DNA of 64,000 bases, taken from the NCBI RefSeq assembly GCF_025143365.1, contig NZ_JALXPE010000004.1:1-64000 (forward strand), given 5' to 3'. Below the pieces are notes generated by a model. That model saw nothing but the letters and a program-made list of their open reading frames with translations. It did not search any database and had not been told where the DNA came from. This DNA comes from Microbacterium sp. p3-SID336. GTDB taxonomy: Bacteria; Actinomycetota; Actinomycetes; Actinomycetales; Microbacteriaceae. Made by a program: the position numbers and the translations under genes. Of the stretch, positions 41,510 through 49,620 are shown one piece after another (the stretch's first letter is position 1; every line of letters starts with the position of its first letter).

Positions 41510-44500
41510 ATGGCAGCCCCCTCTCTCGCCGACAGCGCCGTCGAACTCGCGCGCCGGTGGGCGGTCGAAGCCGCCGCGGCCGAGGTCGATCCGTCCGCCG
41601 CGCGGCTCGCCGGCGTGCTCCGCGACGCGAACGGGCTTCCCTTCACGCTCGGCTTCGTGGACGGCGTCATGCGCCCGGAGAGCCTGACCGCGGCCGCCGC
41701 CCAGCTGCACCGGATCGCGCCGATCGTGCCCGACTTCCTGCCGTGGTACCTGCGCTCCGCCGTGCGCCTCGGCGGCGGGATGGCACCCGTCCTGCCCGCC
41801 CCCGTCGTGCCGATCGCGCGGCGGGCGCTGCGCGAGATGGTGGGGCATCTCGTGGTGGACGCGCGGCCGGCCAAGCTCGGTCCCGCGATCGCACGGCTGC
41901 GCGAATCCGGCGCTCGGCTCAACCTCAACCTGCTGGGCGAGGCGGTGCTCGGCGAGGCGGAGGCGGCGCGCCGCCTCGACGGCATCCATGAGCTGATCCG
42001 CCGTCCTGACGTGGACTACGTGTCGGTGAAGGTGTCGGCCATCGTGAGCCGCATCTCGATGTGGGGTTTCGACGAGGTCGTGGATCGCGTGGTCGAGCGC
42101 CTCCTGCCCCTGTACGTGACGGCGGCGGGCGACCGCACCTTCATCAACCTCGACATGGAGGAGTACCGCGACCTCGACCTCACGATCGCGGTGTTCACGC
42201 GGCTGCTGGAAGACCCTCGGCTCACCGGGCTGGAGGCCGGCATCGTGCTGCAGGCGTACCTCCCGGACGCGCTCCCGGCACTGCAGGAGCTCACCGCGTG
42301 GGCGCAGGACCGCGTCGCACACGGCGGCGCCCGCATCAAGGTGCGGCTCGTGAAGGGCGCGAACCTCGCGATGGAGCACGTCGAGGCGCGGCTGCACGGC
42401 TGGACCCCGGCGACCTACGACACCAAGCTCGACACGGACGCCAACTATCTGCGCTGCCTGGACTGGGCGCTCACCCCCGAGCGCACCGGCGCCGTGAAAC
42501 TGGGCGTCGCCGGACACAACCTCTTCGGCATCGCCTACGCGTGGCTGCTGGCGGGCGAGCGCGGGGTGCGCGACCACGTCGAGTTCGAGATGCTGCTGGG
42601 CATGGCGCAGGGCCAGGTGCGGGCGGTCTCCCGCGAGGTCGGCCCCGTGCTGCTGTACGTGCCCGTCGTGGCCCCCGCGGAGTTCGACGTGGCGATCAGC
42701 TACCTCGTGCGGCGCCTGGAGGAGAACGCCTCCCCGGACAACTTCCTCTCCGCCGCGTTCCAGCTCCATGACGACGAGACGCTGTTCGCGCGCGAACGCG
42801 ACCGCTTCCTCGACGCGCTCGACCGCTCGACCGACGCCACGCTGCGCCGCGGGCCACGGCGGACGCAGGACCGCACGGCGCCCGTGCACGAGTCGGTGCG
42901 GCCCACCCCGGTGGCCCCGGTGGACGAGACCGAGCTCACGAAGGCCGTGCTGGGCATCGCCCGCGGCTCCGACGGGGCCGACACCGGGGCCTTCCTGGAG
43001 ACGGCCGTGTATGCGGCGCGCGAGCGGGGCGAGGACACCGGGGGTGCCCCGGGCTTCGCGAACACCCCCGACACGGACCCCGCGCTGCCCGCGAACCGCG
43101 ACTGGGCCCGCGAGGTGCGCGCACGCCTGACGGCCGCGACCGTGGGCGAGGCCGCGCTCGCGGCCGCCCGCATCGACGAGTCCGCGGCGCTCGACCGCGT
43201 GGTGGAGGGCGTGCAGGAGGCGGCGACCGCGTGGGGCGCCCGGCCGGCGGCGGAGCGCTCCGAGGTGCTGCTGCGAGCCGCGGCGGCGCTGGAGTCGCGC
43301 CGCGCCGAGCTGATCGAGGTCGCGGCCGCGGAGACCGGCAAGGTGTTCGCGGAGGCGGACGTCGAGGTGAGCGAGGCCGTGGACTTCGCCCGGTACTACG
43401 CCGCCACCTGCCGCGAGCTCGATGCGATCTCCGGGGCGGTGTTCGTCCCGGCCAGGGTGACGGTGGTCGCGCCGCCGTGGAACTTCCCCCTCGCGATCCC
43501 CGCGGGCGGGGTGCTGGCCGCGCTCGCCGCGGGTTCCGGCGTGGTGCTCAAGCCCGCGCCGCAGGCCCGGCGCTGCGCCGCCGCAGTGGCCGAGGCGCTG
43601 TGGGAGGGCGGTGTGCCCCGCGATGTGCTGGCGCTGATCGACATCGAGGAGGACGAGCTCGGTCGCGCCCTGATCACGAATCCGGCGGTGGACCGGGTGA
43701 TCCTCACCGGCTCGTGGGAGACCGCGGCGCTGTTCCGCTCCTGGCGCCCCGATCTGCCGCTGCTGGCCGAGACGAGCGGCAAGAACGCGATGATCGTCAC
43801 GCCGTCGGCCGACCTGGACCTCGCCGTGGGCGACCTCGTGAAGAGCGCGTTCGGTCATGCGGGGCAGAAGTGCTCGGCGGCCTCCCTCGCGATCCTGGTG
43901 GGACCGGTCGGCCGGTCGCAGCGGTTCGCACGGCAGCTCGCCGATGCCGTCCGGTCGCTGCGCGTGGGCTGGCCCACGGATCCGCAGGCCGAGGTCGGTC
44001 CGGTGATCGAACCGCCCCGCGGCAAGCTGGCGTGGGCGCTGGGCGAGCTGGAGGGCGACGAGCGGTGGCTGATCGAGCCCGCACTCGTGGAGGGCGATGC
44101 CACCGGACGGCTGTGGCGGCCGGGGGTGCGCGTCGGCGTGCAGCCGGGGTCGCGGTTCCACACCGAGGAGTTCTTCGGCCCCGTGCTCGGCGTGATGCAC
44201 GCGCCGACGCTGGCCCGGGCCGTGGAGCTTCAGAACGCGGTCGCCTACGGTCTCACGGCGGGGCTCCACACGCAGGACCCCGACGATCTCGCGCTGTGGC
44301 TCGACAGGGTCCAGGCGGGCAACCTCTACGTCAACCGCGGCACCACCGGCGCGATCGTGCAGCGGCAGCCCTTCGGCGGGTGGAAGCGGTCGTCGGTGGG
44401 TCCCGGCGCGAAGCCGGGCGGGCCGAACCATCTGATCGGCCTGGGCACCTGGCGCTCACGGCACAGCGGCGCCGCCTCCAGCACGCTGCACCTGCGCGGC

Positions 44501-45139
44501 CTCGACTCCCGCATCACCGCGCTGATCGAGTCGGCGCAGCCCTCGCTGGCGTACGAGGAGTTCGAGTGGCTGCGCCGCTCCGCGCTGTCGGACGCGCTGG
44601 CGTGGGACCGGGAGTTCGGACGGGTGCGCGACGTGTCGCAGCTGGAGGTGGAGCGCAACCTGTTCCGCTATCGCCCTGTACCTGTGGAGATCAGGGCGAC
44701 GGAGGATGCGGCGCTGCAGGACGTGCTGCGGGTGGTGCTCGCCGGGGTGCGCGCGGGGGCGGACTTCGTGCTGTCGACCCCGGTGGGGCTGCCCGCGGAG
44801 GTGCGGCGGGCCCTGGGCGACCTGGGGGCCGTGGTGTTCCTGGAGTCGGACGACGAGTGGATGCAGCGGATGCTGCGGGCGCAGGAGGCTGCGGCGGACG
44901 GTGCGGCAGCGGGCTCGCGTCACGACCGGGTGCGGCTGGTGGGCGGCCGGGCGGCCGTGGCGCGTACGCACGCGGAGCTGGCCGCGGCTTCGGGCGGCGA
45001 CCCGGACCTCGCGGTGTACGACGCGGAGGCGACGGCGGCCGCCCGCATCGAGCTGCTGCCGTTCGTGCACGAGCAGTCGATCTCGATCACCGCGCACCGC
45101 TACGGCAACCCGGACCCGTGGAGTGCCGGGGTCATCTGA
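41510..45139 (+). CDS. putA: Bifunctional proline dehydrogenase/P5C dehydrogenase
   Basis: A 1209-residue fusion that oxidises proline to glutamate. The FAD-linked proline dehydrogenase barrel covers about residues 60-450 (VSVKVSAIVSRISMWGFD, KVRLVKGANLAMEHVEAR, GVAGHNLFGIAYAW). The aldehyde dehydrogenase domain covers about 530-990 (APPWNFPLAIPAGG near 653, ETSGKNAMIV near 752 with the general base, catalytic Cys784 or 785 in GQKCSAASLA). The C-terminal 220 residues form an inactive-ALDH-like or oligomerisation extension. No N-terminal ribbon-helix-helix repressor domain is present. Rocd and the dimethylargininase-like gene downstream feed the same P5C/glutamate route. Confidence 0.93.
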   Translation: MAAPSLADSAVELARRWAVEAAAAEVDPSAARLAGVLRDANGLPFTLGFVDGVMRPESLTAAAAQLHRIAPIVPDFLPWYLRSAVRLGGGMAPVLPAPVVPIARRALREMVGHLVVDARPAKLGPAIARLRESGARLNLNLLGEAVLGEAEAARRLDGIHELIRRPDVDYVSVKVSAIVSRISMWGFDEVVDRVVERLLPLYVTAAGDRTFINLDMEEYRDLDLTIAVFTRLLEDPRLTGLEAGIVLQAYLPDALPALQELTAWAQDRVAHGGARIKVRLVKGANLAMEHVEARLHGWTPATYDTKLDTDANYLRCLDWALTPERTGAVKLGVAGHNLFGIAYAWLLAGERGVRDHVEFEMLLGMAQGQVRAVSREVGPVLLYVPVVAPAEFDVAISYLVRRLEENASPDNFLSAAFQLHDDETLFARERDRFLDALDRSTDATLRRGPRRTQDRTAPVHESVRPTPVAPVDETELTKAVLGIARGSDGADTGAFLETAVYAARERGEDTGGAPGFANTPDTDPALPANRDWAREVRARLTAATVGEAALAAARIDESAALDRVVEGVQEAATAWGARPAAERSEVLLRAAAALESRRAELIEVAAAETGKVFAEADVEVSEAVDFARYYAATCRELDAISGAVFVPARVTVVAPPWNFPLAIPAGGVLAALAAGSGVVLKPAPQARRCAAAVAEALWEGGVPRDVLALIDIEEDELGRALITNPAVDRVILTGSWETAALFRSWRPDLPLLAETSGKNAMIVTPSADLDLAVGDLVKSAFGHAGQKCSAASLAILVGPVGRSQRFARQLADAVRSLRVGWPTDPQAEVGPVIEPPRGKLAWALGELEGDERWLIEPALVEGDATGRLWRPGVRVGVQPGSRFHTEEFFGPVLGVMHAPTLARAVELQNAVAYGLTAGLHTQDPDDLALWLDRVQAGNLYVNRGTTGAIVQRQPFGGWKRSSVGPGAKPGGPNHLIGLGTWRSRHSGAASSTLHLRGLDSRITALIESAQPSLAYEEFEWLRRSALSDALAWDREFGRVRDVSQLEVERNLFRYRPVPVEIRATEDAALQDVLRVVLAGVRAGADFVLSTPVGLPAEVRRALGDLGAVVFLESDDEWMQRMLRAQEAAADGAAAGSRHDRVRLVGGRAAVARTHAELAAASGGDPDLAVYDAEATAAARIELLPFVHEQSISITAHRYGNPDPWSAGVI

Positions 45140-45186
45140 CCGCATGCATGCCTCGCGGCGCACCGCGGATCTCGTCCGGGTGAAGG

Positions 45187-45248
45187 TGTAAAAGATTCTT
45201 GACATCGCACGGTGGATCGACTTACTGTCGTGTCAAGAATCTTTTACA
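45187..45248 (+). promoter_or_regulatory. Promoter framed by an 18-bp perfect inverted repeat
   Basis: TGTAAAAGATTCTTGACA at 45187-45204 recurs as its exact reverse complement at 45231-45248. The left arm supplies a perfect -35 (TTGACA, 45199-45204); a -10 TACTGT follows at 45223-45228 after 18 bases, between the arms. Each arm is itself an imperfect palindrome (12 of 18 positions). Two repressor dimers could bracket the promoter; the small XRE protein of the operon is the obvious candidate. Confidence 0.8.
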
Positions 45249-45262
45249 TCACGGAGGACGTC

Positions 45263-45697
45263 ATGGTCTACGAGGAACGCAATGTCTGGGCGGGGCTCAT
45301 CGTCAGCCCGATCGTCCTGGTCGTGTACATCGTGCTCGTGCTGCAGCAGGCCGACGGCGGGCCCCTGACCGCGGTCGACTGGTTCCCGCTCATGCTCTGG
45401 TCCATCGGCGGCGGCATCGTCGCCACGATCCTCCTGAGCATCGGGTGGGGCATCGTCGCGGGCATGCGGGAGCCGGACGGCGTCGGCCGCTCCGACATCC
45501 GCGACCGCGACATCGGGCGCATGGGCGCCAGGGTCGAGCAGGCCTTCGTGGCGATCGCCGGGCTCGGCGTGATCGTGCTGTGCGGCGTCGGCGCCGACGT
45601 GTTCTGGATCGCGAACACCATGTACCTCGGGTTCGCGGTGGCGGCCCTCGTCGGCGGCATCGCCCGCGCCATCGCCTACCGCCGAGGACTGGTCTGA
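45263..45697 (+). CDS. Small four-helix membrane protein (DUF2178-like)
   Basis: A 144-residue inner-membrane protein with four hydrophobic segments at about 10-30, 45-70, 90-110 and 115-135 and a charged middle loop (REPDGVGRSDIRDRD). Size and coupling to a small XRE regulator resemble the DUF2178/XRE pairs common in Gram-positive bacteria. GGAGG lies six bases before the ATG, just after the right arm of the inverted repeat. The stop overlaps the XRE start (TGATG). Function unknown; stress or envelope sensing is a guess. Confidence 0.75.
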   Translation: MVYEERNVWAGLIVSPIVLVVYIVLVLQQADGGPLTAVDWFPLMLWSIGGGIVATILLSIGWGIVAGMREPDGVGRSDIRDRDIGRMGARVEQAFVAIAGLGVIVLCGVGADVFWIANTMYLGFAVAALVGGIARAIAYRRGLV

Positions 45698-45927
45698 TGG
45701 TCAAGCCCACCCTCGTCGCCAACACCATCCGCGTCCACAGGGAGCGCGCGGGGCTGACCCAGGCGGAGCTCGCCCGCACGATCGGCGTGACCAGGCAGAC
45801 CCTCATCGCGATCGAGCAGCAGAGGTACTCGCCGACACTCGAGCTCGCGTTCCAGATCGCCCGCGCCTTCGGGGTCGGGCTCGACGACCTGTTCACGTAT
45901 CCCACCGACACCGGAGGTGCCTCATGA
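45697..45927 (+). CDS. Small XRE-family HTH regulator
   Basis: A 76-residue regulator made almost only of a Cro/CI-type helix-turn-helix: LTQAELARTIGVTRQTLIAIEQ (residues 19-40 region) then LELAFQIARAFGVGLDDLF. Such short proteins dimerise and often repress their own operon. The membrane-protein gene precedes it with a one-base overlap and the alcohol dehydrogenase follows with an ATGA overlap. The inverted repeat around the promoter is a likely target. Confidence 0.88.
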   Translation: MVKPTLVANTIRVHRERAGLTQAELARTIGVTRQTLIAIEQQRYSPTLELAFQIARAFGVGLDDLFTYPTDTGGAS

Positions 45928-46916
45928 CCGCGACCATGGCCGCCTGGCGCCGCGAGACCTACGGCCCTGCCGAGGGCGTGACGCGCGAGCGGCTGCCGTT
46001 GCCCGAGCCGCACCACGGCGAGGTCCTGCTGCGCGTGCAGGCCACGGGGCTCAACGCGGGGGACGTGCGACTGCTGCTCGGGGACCCGCTGCTGGTGCGT
46101 CCGGCCTTCGGGCTCACCCGGCCGAAGCACCCCGTGCGGGGGATGGAGGTCGCGGGCACCGTGGTCGGCATCGGGCCGGACGTGGTCGGGGTCGAGCTCG
46201 ACGAGCACGTGGTGGGCGAGCTCGTGGGCGGCGGCGGGCTCGCCGAGTACGTGCGGGTGCCCGCCGCCCGCCTGGTGCCGATCCCGCCCGGGGTCTTCGC
46301 CGAGGCCGCCGCCGTGCTGCCCGTGGCCGGCGGCACCGCGTGGCAGGCGCTCGATCGCGCCGGCGTCGGCCTGCACGGCGGCGCCCCGCGGGTCCTGGTG
46401 ATCGGGGCCTCCGGCGGCGTCGGCACCTTCGCGGTGCAGCTCGCCGCCCTCCGCGGGGCCGAGGTGTGGGCGTCGTGCCGGGCGCGGAACGCCGCCCTGG
46501 TCGAGCGCCTGGGGGCCGTGCGCACGCTCGACCACCGCGAGGAGCCGCTGCGCGCGCTGCCCGCCGGCACCTTCGACGCGATCGTCGACGTCGCGGGCGG
46601 CATCCCGCTGCGGGAGTTGCAGCGCCTCGTCGTGCCGCACGGCCGGGTCGTACTGGTCACCGGTGACGGCGGGCACGTGCTGGGGCCGATCCCGCGGATG
46701 CTGCGTGCGGTCGTGCTGTCGCTCGGGTCGCGCCGGATCCTGCCGCTCGCGGCGACGCCCCGCCCGGAGATCCTGGCGAAGCTGCTCGAACTCGTCGACG
46801 ACGGCCGCCTGGTCCCCGTCATCGAGCGCTCCTACGCGTTCGACGAGGCCGGAGCGGCGCTGGCGCACCTGGAGGAGGGCCACACGGTCGGCAAGCTCGT
46901 CGTCCGCGGCACCTGA
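45924..46916 (+). CDS. Zinc-independent MDR alcohol dehydrogenase/quinone oxidoreductase
   Basis: A 330-residue medium-chain dehydrogenase/reductase. The GroES-like N-terminal half (LNAGDVRLLLG, HPVRGMEVAGTV) and the NADPH-binding GASGGVGTFAVQLA near residue 158 are typical. The catalytic zinc ligands of alcohol dehydrogenases are not present, which favours the quinone oxidoreductase/reductase branch (NADPH-dependent). Coupled to the XRE gene by ATGA. Substrate unknown. Confidence 0.85.
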   Translation: MTATMAAWRRETYGPAEGVTRERLPLPEPHHGEVLLRVQATGLNAGDVRLLLGDPLLVRPAFGLTRPKHPVRGMEVAGTVVGIGPDVVGVELDEHVVGELVGGGGLAEYVRVPAARLVPIPPGVFAEAAAVLPVAGGTAWQALDRAGVGLHGGAPRVLVIGASGGVGTFAVQLAALRGAEVWASCRARNAALVERLGAVRTLDHREEPLRALPAGTFDAIVDVAGGIPLRELQRLVVPHGRVVLVTGDGGHVLGPIPRMLRAVVLSLGSRRILPLAATPRPEILAKLLELVDDGRLVPVIERSYAFDEAGAALAHLEEGHTVGKLVVRGT

Positions 46917-47086
46917 GGCCGTCCGCCGCGCGAGTCGCGGATCTGGCGGCGTCCAGGCGCGGATGACACAATGGACTCCGGCGTGCCCGAGTCGCATCTT
47001 CCCCTCCGCCTCTTCCGAGCAGGGGGTCGAAGGACCGCCGGGCCCCTGGACAGCGTCCGCCGCGCCCGTTCACACGAGGAGCATCC

Positions 47087-47965
47087 ATGTCGACGCCGGA
47101 GACCGCCGTCACCGCCGCCCCCGCGCGCACCGCGCACCGCCGCCACTACCTGATGTGCCGCCCCGAGCACTTCACGGTGAACTACTCCATCAATCCGTGG
47201 ATGGAGCCGTCGCGGCCGACCGACACCGCCAACGCCGTCGCGCAGTGGCAGAAGCTGTACGACCTGTACGTCGAGCTCGGCCACGAGGTCGAGCTCATCG
47301 ACCCGCTGCCCGGCTACCCCGACATGGTCTACACGGCCAACGGCGGCTTCCTGATCGACGGCCGCGCCTACGTGCCCGAGTTCCGTTTCGTGGAGCGTCA
47401 GGGCGAGGCACCGGCGTTCGCCGACTGGTTCCGCGCCGCGGGCTACGACACGGTGATGCCGAAGGAGGTCAACGAGGGCGAAGGCGACTTCCTGCTCGTC
47501 GGCGACGTGATCCTCGCCGGCACCGGCTTCCGCTCCACCGGCGACAGCCACCGGGAGGTCGGCGAGGTGTTCGGACGCGAGGTCGTCTCGCTCAACCTCA
47601 CCGACCCCCGCTTCTACCACCTCGACACCGCGATCGCCGTGCTCGACCCCGTGCAGGGCGTGGAGAACGGCGGCCCGGAGCGCGCGAACATCGCGTACCT
47701 CCCCGGCGCCTTCGACGACGCCAGCCGTGCCGAGCTGGAGAAGCGGTTCCCCGACGCGATCCTGGTCTCCGACGAGGACGGCGCGGTGTTCGGCCTGAAC
47801 TCCTCCAGCGACGGCTACAACGTGATCATCTCCCCGCGCGCGAAGGGCTTCGAGCAGCAGCTCCGCGAGCGCGGCTACAACCCGATCACGGTCGACCTGT
47901 CCGAGCTGCTGCTCGGCGGCGGCGGCATCAAGTGCTGCACGCTCGAACTGCGCGGTGCGCAGTGA
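47087..47965 (+). CDS. Dimethylargininase/amidinotransferase-family hydrolase
   Basis: A 292-residue guanidino-group-modifying enzyme (alpha/beta propeller). PDMVYTANGGFLIDG (about 75), EGEGDFLLVGD (about 131), FYHLDTAIAVLD (about 181) with the catalytic His, and the C-terminal GGGIKCCTLELR with the nucleophilic Cys identify the family. NG,NG-dimethylarginine or arginine to citrulline is the known chemistry. It is coupled to ornithine aminotransferase (GTGA overlap), an arrangement common in actinobacteria. GAGGAG lies six bases before the ATG. A 170-base non-coding leader region precedes it. Confidence 0.88.
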   Translation: MSTPETAVTAAPARTAHRRHYLMCRPEHFTVNYSINPWMEPSRPTDTANAVAQWQKLYDLYVELGHEVELIDPLPGYPDMVYTANGGFLIDGRAYVPEFRFVERQGEAPAFADWFRAAGYDTVMPKEVNEGEGDFLLVGDVILAGTGFRSTGDSHREVGEVFGREVVSLNLTDPRFYHLDTAIAVLDPVQGVENGGPERANIAYLPGAFDDASRAELEKRFPDAILVSDEDGAVFGLNSSSDGYNVIISPRAKGFEQQLRERGYNPITVDLSELLLGGGGIKCCTLELRGAQ

Positions 47966-49185
47966 CCGCGGTCGAGTCCGGCGCCGTGCCCGGCGGGGCC
48001 GTGACCGCGTACGCGGAGCCGCACGTCGCGCACAACTACCACCCGCTGCCGATCATGATCGCGCGGGGTGAGGGCGCCTGGGTCACCGACGTCGAGGGCA
48101 AGCGCTACCTCGACCTGCTCGCGGCCTACTCCGCCGTGAACTTCGGTCACCGGCACCCCGCACTTGTGGCCGCGCTCACCGAGCAGCTCGGCCGCGTGAC
48201 CCTGGTCAGCCGCGCATTCCAGAGCGACCGGCTGGAGCCGTTCGCCGCCGCACTCGCGGAGCTCTGCGGCAAGGAGCTCGTGCTGCCGATGAACACCGGC
48301 GCGGAGGCGGTCGAGACCGGCATCAAGGTCGCCCGCGCCTGGGGCTACCGCGTGAAGGGCATCCCCGAAGGCAAGGCCCGCATCGTCGTGGCCCAGGGCA
48401 ACTTCCACGGCCGCACGACCACGATCGTCAGCTTCAGCGACGACGAGACCGCGCGCGACGACTTCGGGCCGTACACGCCCGGATTCGACCGCGTGCCGTT
48501 CGGTGACGCGGAGGCCATCGCCGCCGCGATCACGGAGGACACGGCGGCCGTGCTCGTCGAGCCCATCCAGGGCGAGGCCGGCGTGGTCATCCCGCCGGAG
48601 GGCTACCTGCGCCGCATCCGCGAGATCTGCGACGAGAAGAACGTGCTGTTCATCGCGGACGAGATCCAGGCGGGCCTCGGTCGGGTCGGCGAGACCTTCG
48701 CGTGCGACCGCGAGGGCGTCGTGCCGGACCTGTACCTGCTCGGCAAGGCGCTCGGCGGCGGCATCCTCCCGGTCTCGGCCGTGGTGGGGAACACCGACGT
48801 GCTGGGTGTCATCCGCCCCGGCGAGCACGGCTCCACGTTCGGCGGCAACCCGCTCGCCGCGGCCGTGGGCCTGCGCGTGGTGGAGATGCTGCAGACGGGC
48901 GAGTTCCAGGAGCGCGCCCGTGCTCTCGGCGCGCACCTGGAGGAGGCGCTGCGGCCCCTGATCGGGCACGGCGTCACGGCCGTGCGCATCGCGGGACTGT
49001 GGGCCGGCGTCGACATCGACCCCGCCATCGGCACCGGCCGCGCGATCGCCGAGAAGCTGCAGGAGCGCGGCGTGCTCGTGAAGGACACGCACGGCCAGAC
49101 CATCCGCATCGCCCCGCCGCTCGTGATCCGCGCGACCGAGCTCGACTGGGCGGTCGAGCAGCTCAAGGTCGTGCTGGGGGCCTGA
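47962..49185 (+). CDS. rocD: Ornithine aminotransferase
   Basis: Class III PLP aminotransferase, 407 residues, converting ornithine and 2-oxoglutarate to glutamate semialdehyde and glutamate. NTGAEAVETGIKVARAW (about 99), VEPIQGEAGVVIPPEGYL (about 198), FIADEIQAGLGRVG and the PLP lysine Lys262 in LLGKALGGG are typical of ornithine rather than acetylornithine aminotransferase (NFHGRT). GTG start overlaps the stop of the hydrolase. Product P5C can be oxidised by the PutA encoded upstream. A large hairpin follows. Confidence 0.92.
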   Translation: MTAVESGAVPGGAVTAYAEPHVAHNYHPLPIMIARGEGAWVTDVEGKRYLDLLAAYSAVNFGHRHPALVAALTEQLGRVTLVSRAFQSDRLEPFAAALAELCGKELVLPMNTGAEAVETGIKVARAWGYRVKGIPEGKARIVVAQGNFHGRTTTIVSFSDDETARDDFGPYTPGFDRVPFGDAEAIAAAITEDTAAVLVEPIQGEAGVVIPPEGYLRRIREICDEKNVLFIADEIQAGLGRVGETFACDREGVVPDLYLLGKALGGGILPVSAVVGNTDVLGVIRPGEHGSTFGGNPLAAAVGLRVVEMLQTGEFQERARALGAHLEEALRPLIGHGVTAVRIAGLWAGVDIDPAIGTGRAIAEKLQERGVLVKDTHGQTIRIAPPLVIRATELDWAVEQLKVVLGA

Positions 49186-49201
49186 GCCCCCTCACACGCA
49201 G

Positions 49202-49258
49202 ACGATCCGCAGACGCGGGCGACGGCATCACCCGTCGACCACGGCGTCCGCGGATCGT
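49202..49258. terminator. Large hairpin after rocD
   Basis: ACGATCCGCAGACGC and GCGTCCGCGGATCGT form a 15-base stem with one mismatch around an inner repeat (GCGACGG / CCGTCGACC). It separates the convergent rocD and the small acidic-protein gene and could terminate both. Confidence 0.65.
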
Positions 49259-49275
49259 TCGCGTTCGGCGCCGGC

Positions 49276-49560
49276 TCAGGCGGGCGGGGAGTCCGGGTCG
49301 AGGGTCTTCAGAGTGTCCTCTTCAGCCGGGTTGTCGGCCGCCAGCTCGTCCTCGGTGGTGTCGTCGCCGCCCAGAGGCGCGTCGTGACCGGGGCCGGAGC
49401 TGCCCTGGATGGCGCCGCCGGTCGACTCACCGCGCGAGCTGTCGCCCTGGATCGCGCCGCCGGTGCCGTCGCCCTGGCCGGAGTTCTCATCCGGCACGTC
49501 GACGCCGGGAGCGCCTTCGGCCGGATCCTGCGGGTGCGGGGTGCTCATGTTCTCGTCCAT
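49276..49560 (-). CDS. Small acidic low-complexity protein
   Basis: A 94-residue, Gly/Asp/Glu/Ser-rich protein, likely disordered and cytosolic. A near repeat TGGAIQGDSSRGE / TGGAIQGSSGPG sits in the middle. The second Met (residue 5) is an alternative start. No known domain. Similar small acidic proteins are common in Microbacteriaceae; this one follows no operon and its role is unknown. Confidence 0.6.
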   Translation of the reverse strand: MDENMSTPHPQDPAEGAPGVDVPDENSGQGDGTGGAIQGDSSRGESTGGAIQGSSGPGHDAPLGGDDTTEDELAADNPAEEDTLKTLDPDSPPA

Positions 49561-49620
49561 GCCCCGACGGTACGTCCGGGGTCCCGCGGTGCGGAGGGCG
49601 TTGACAAACCGCCGCGGCCG

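Noticed and set aside
40961..44431. A 1156-codon minus-strand open frame over pntB and putA
   Set aside because: Low-complexity Arg/His/Gly composition and full overlap with conserved PntB/PutA; a codon-bias artefact.
41510..45139. putA split into separate proline dehydrogenase and P5C dehydrogenase genes
   Set aside because: No stop or internal start separates the domains; the reading frame is continuous and matches bifunctional PutA.
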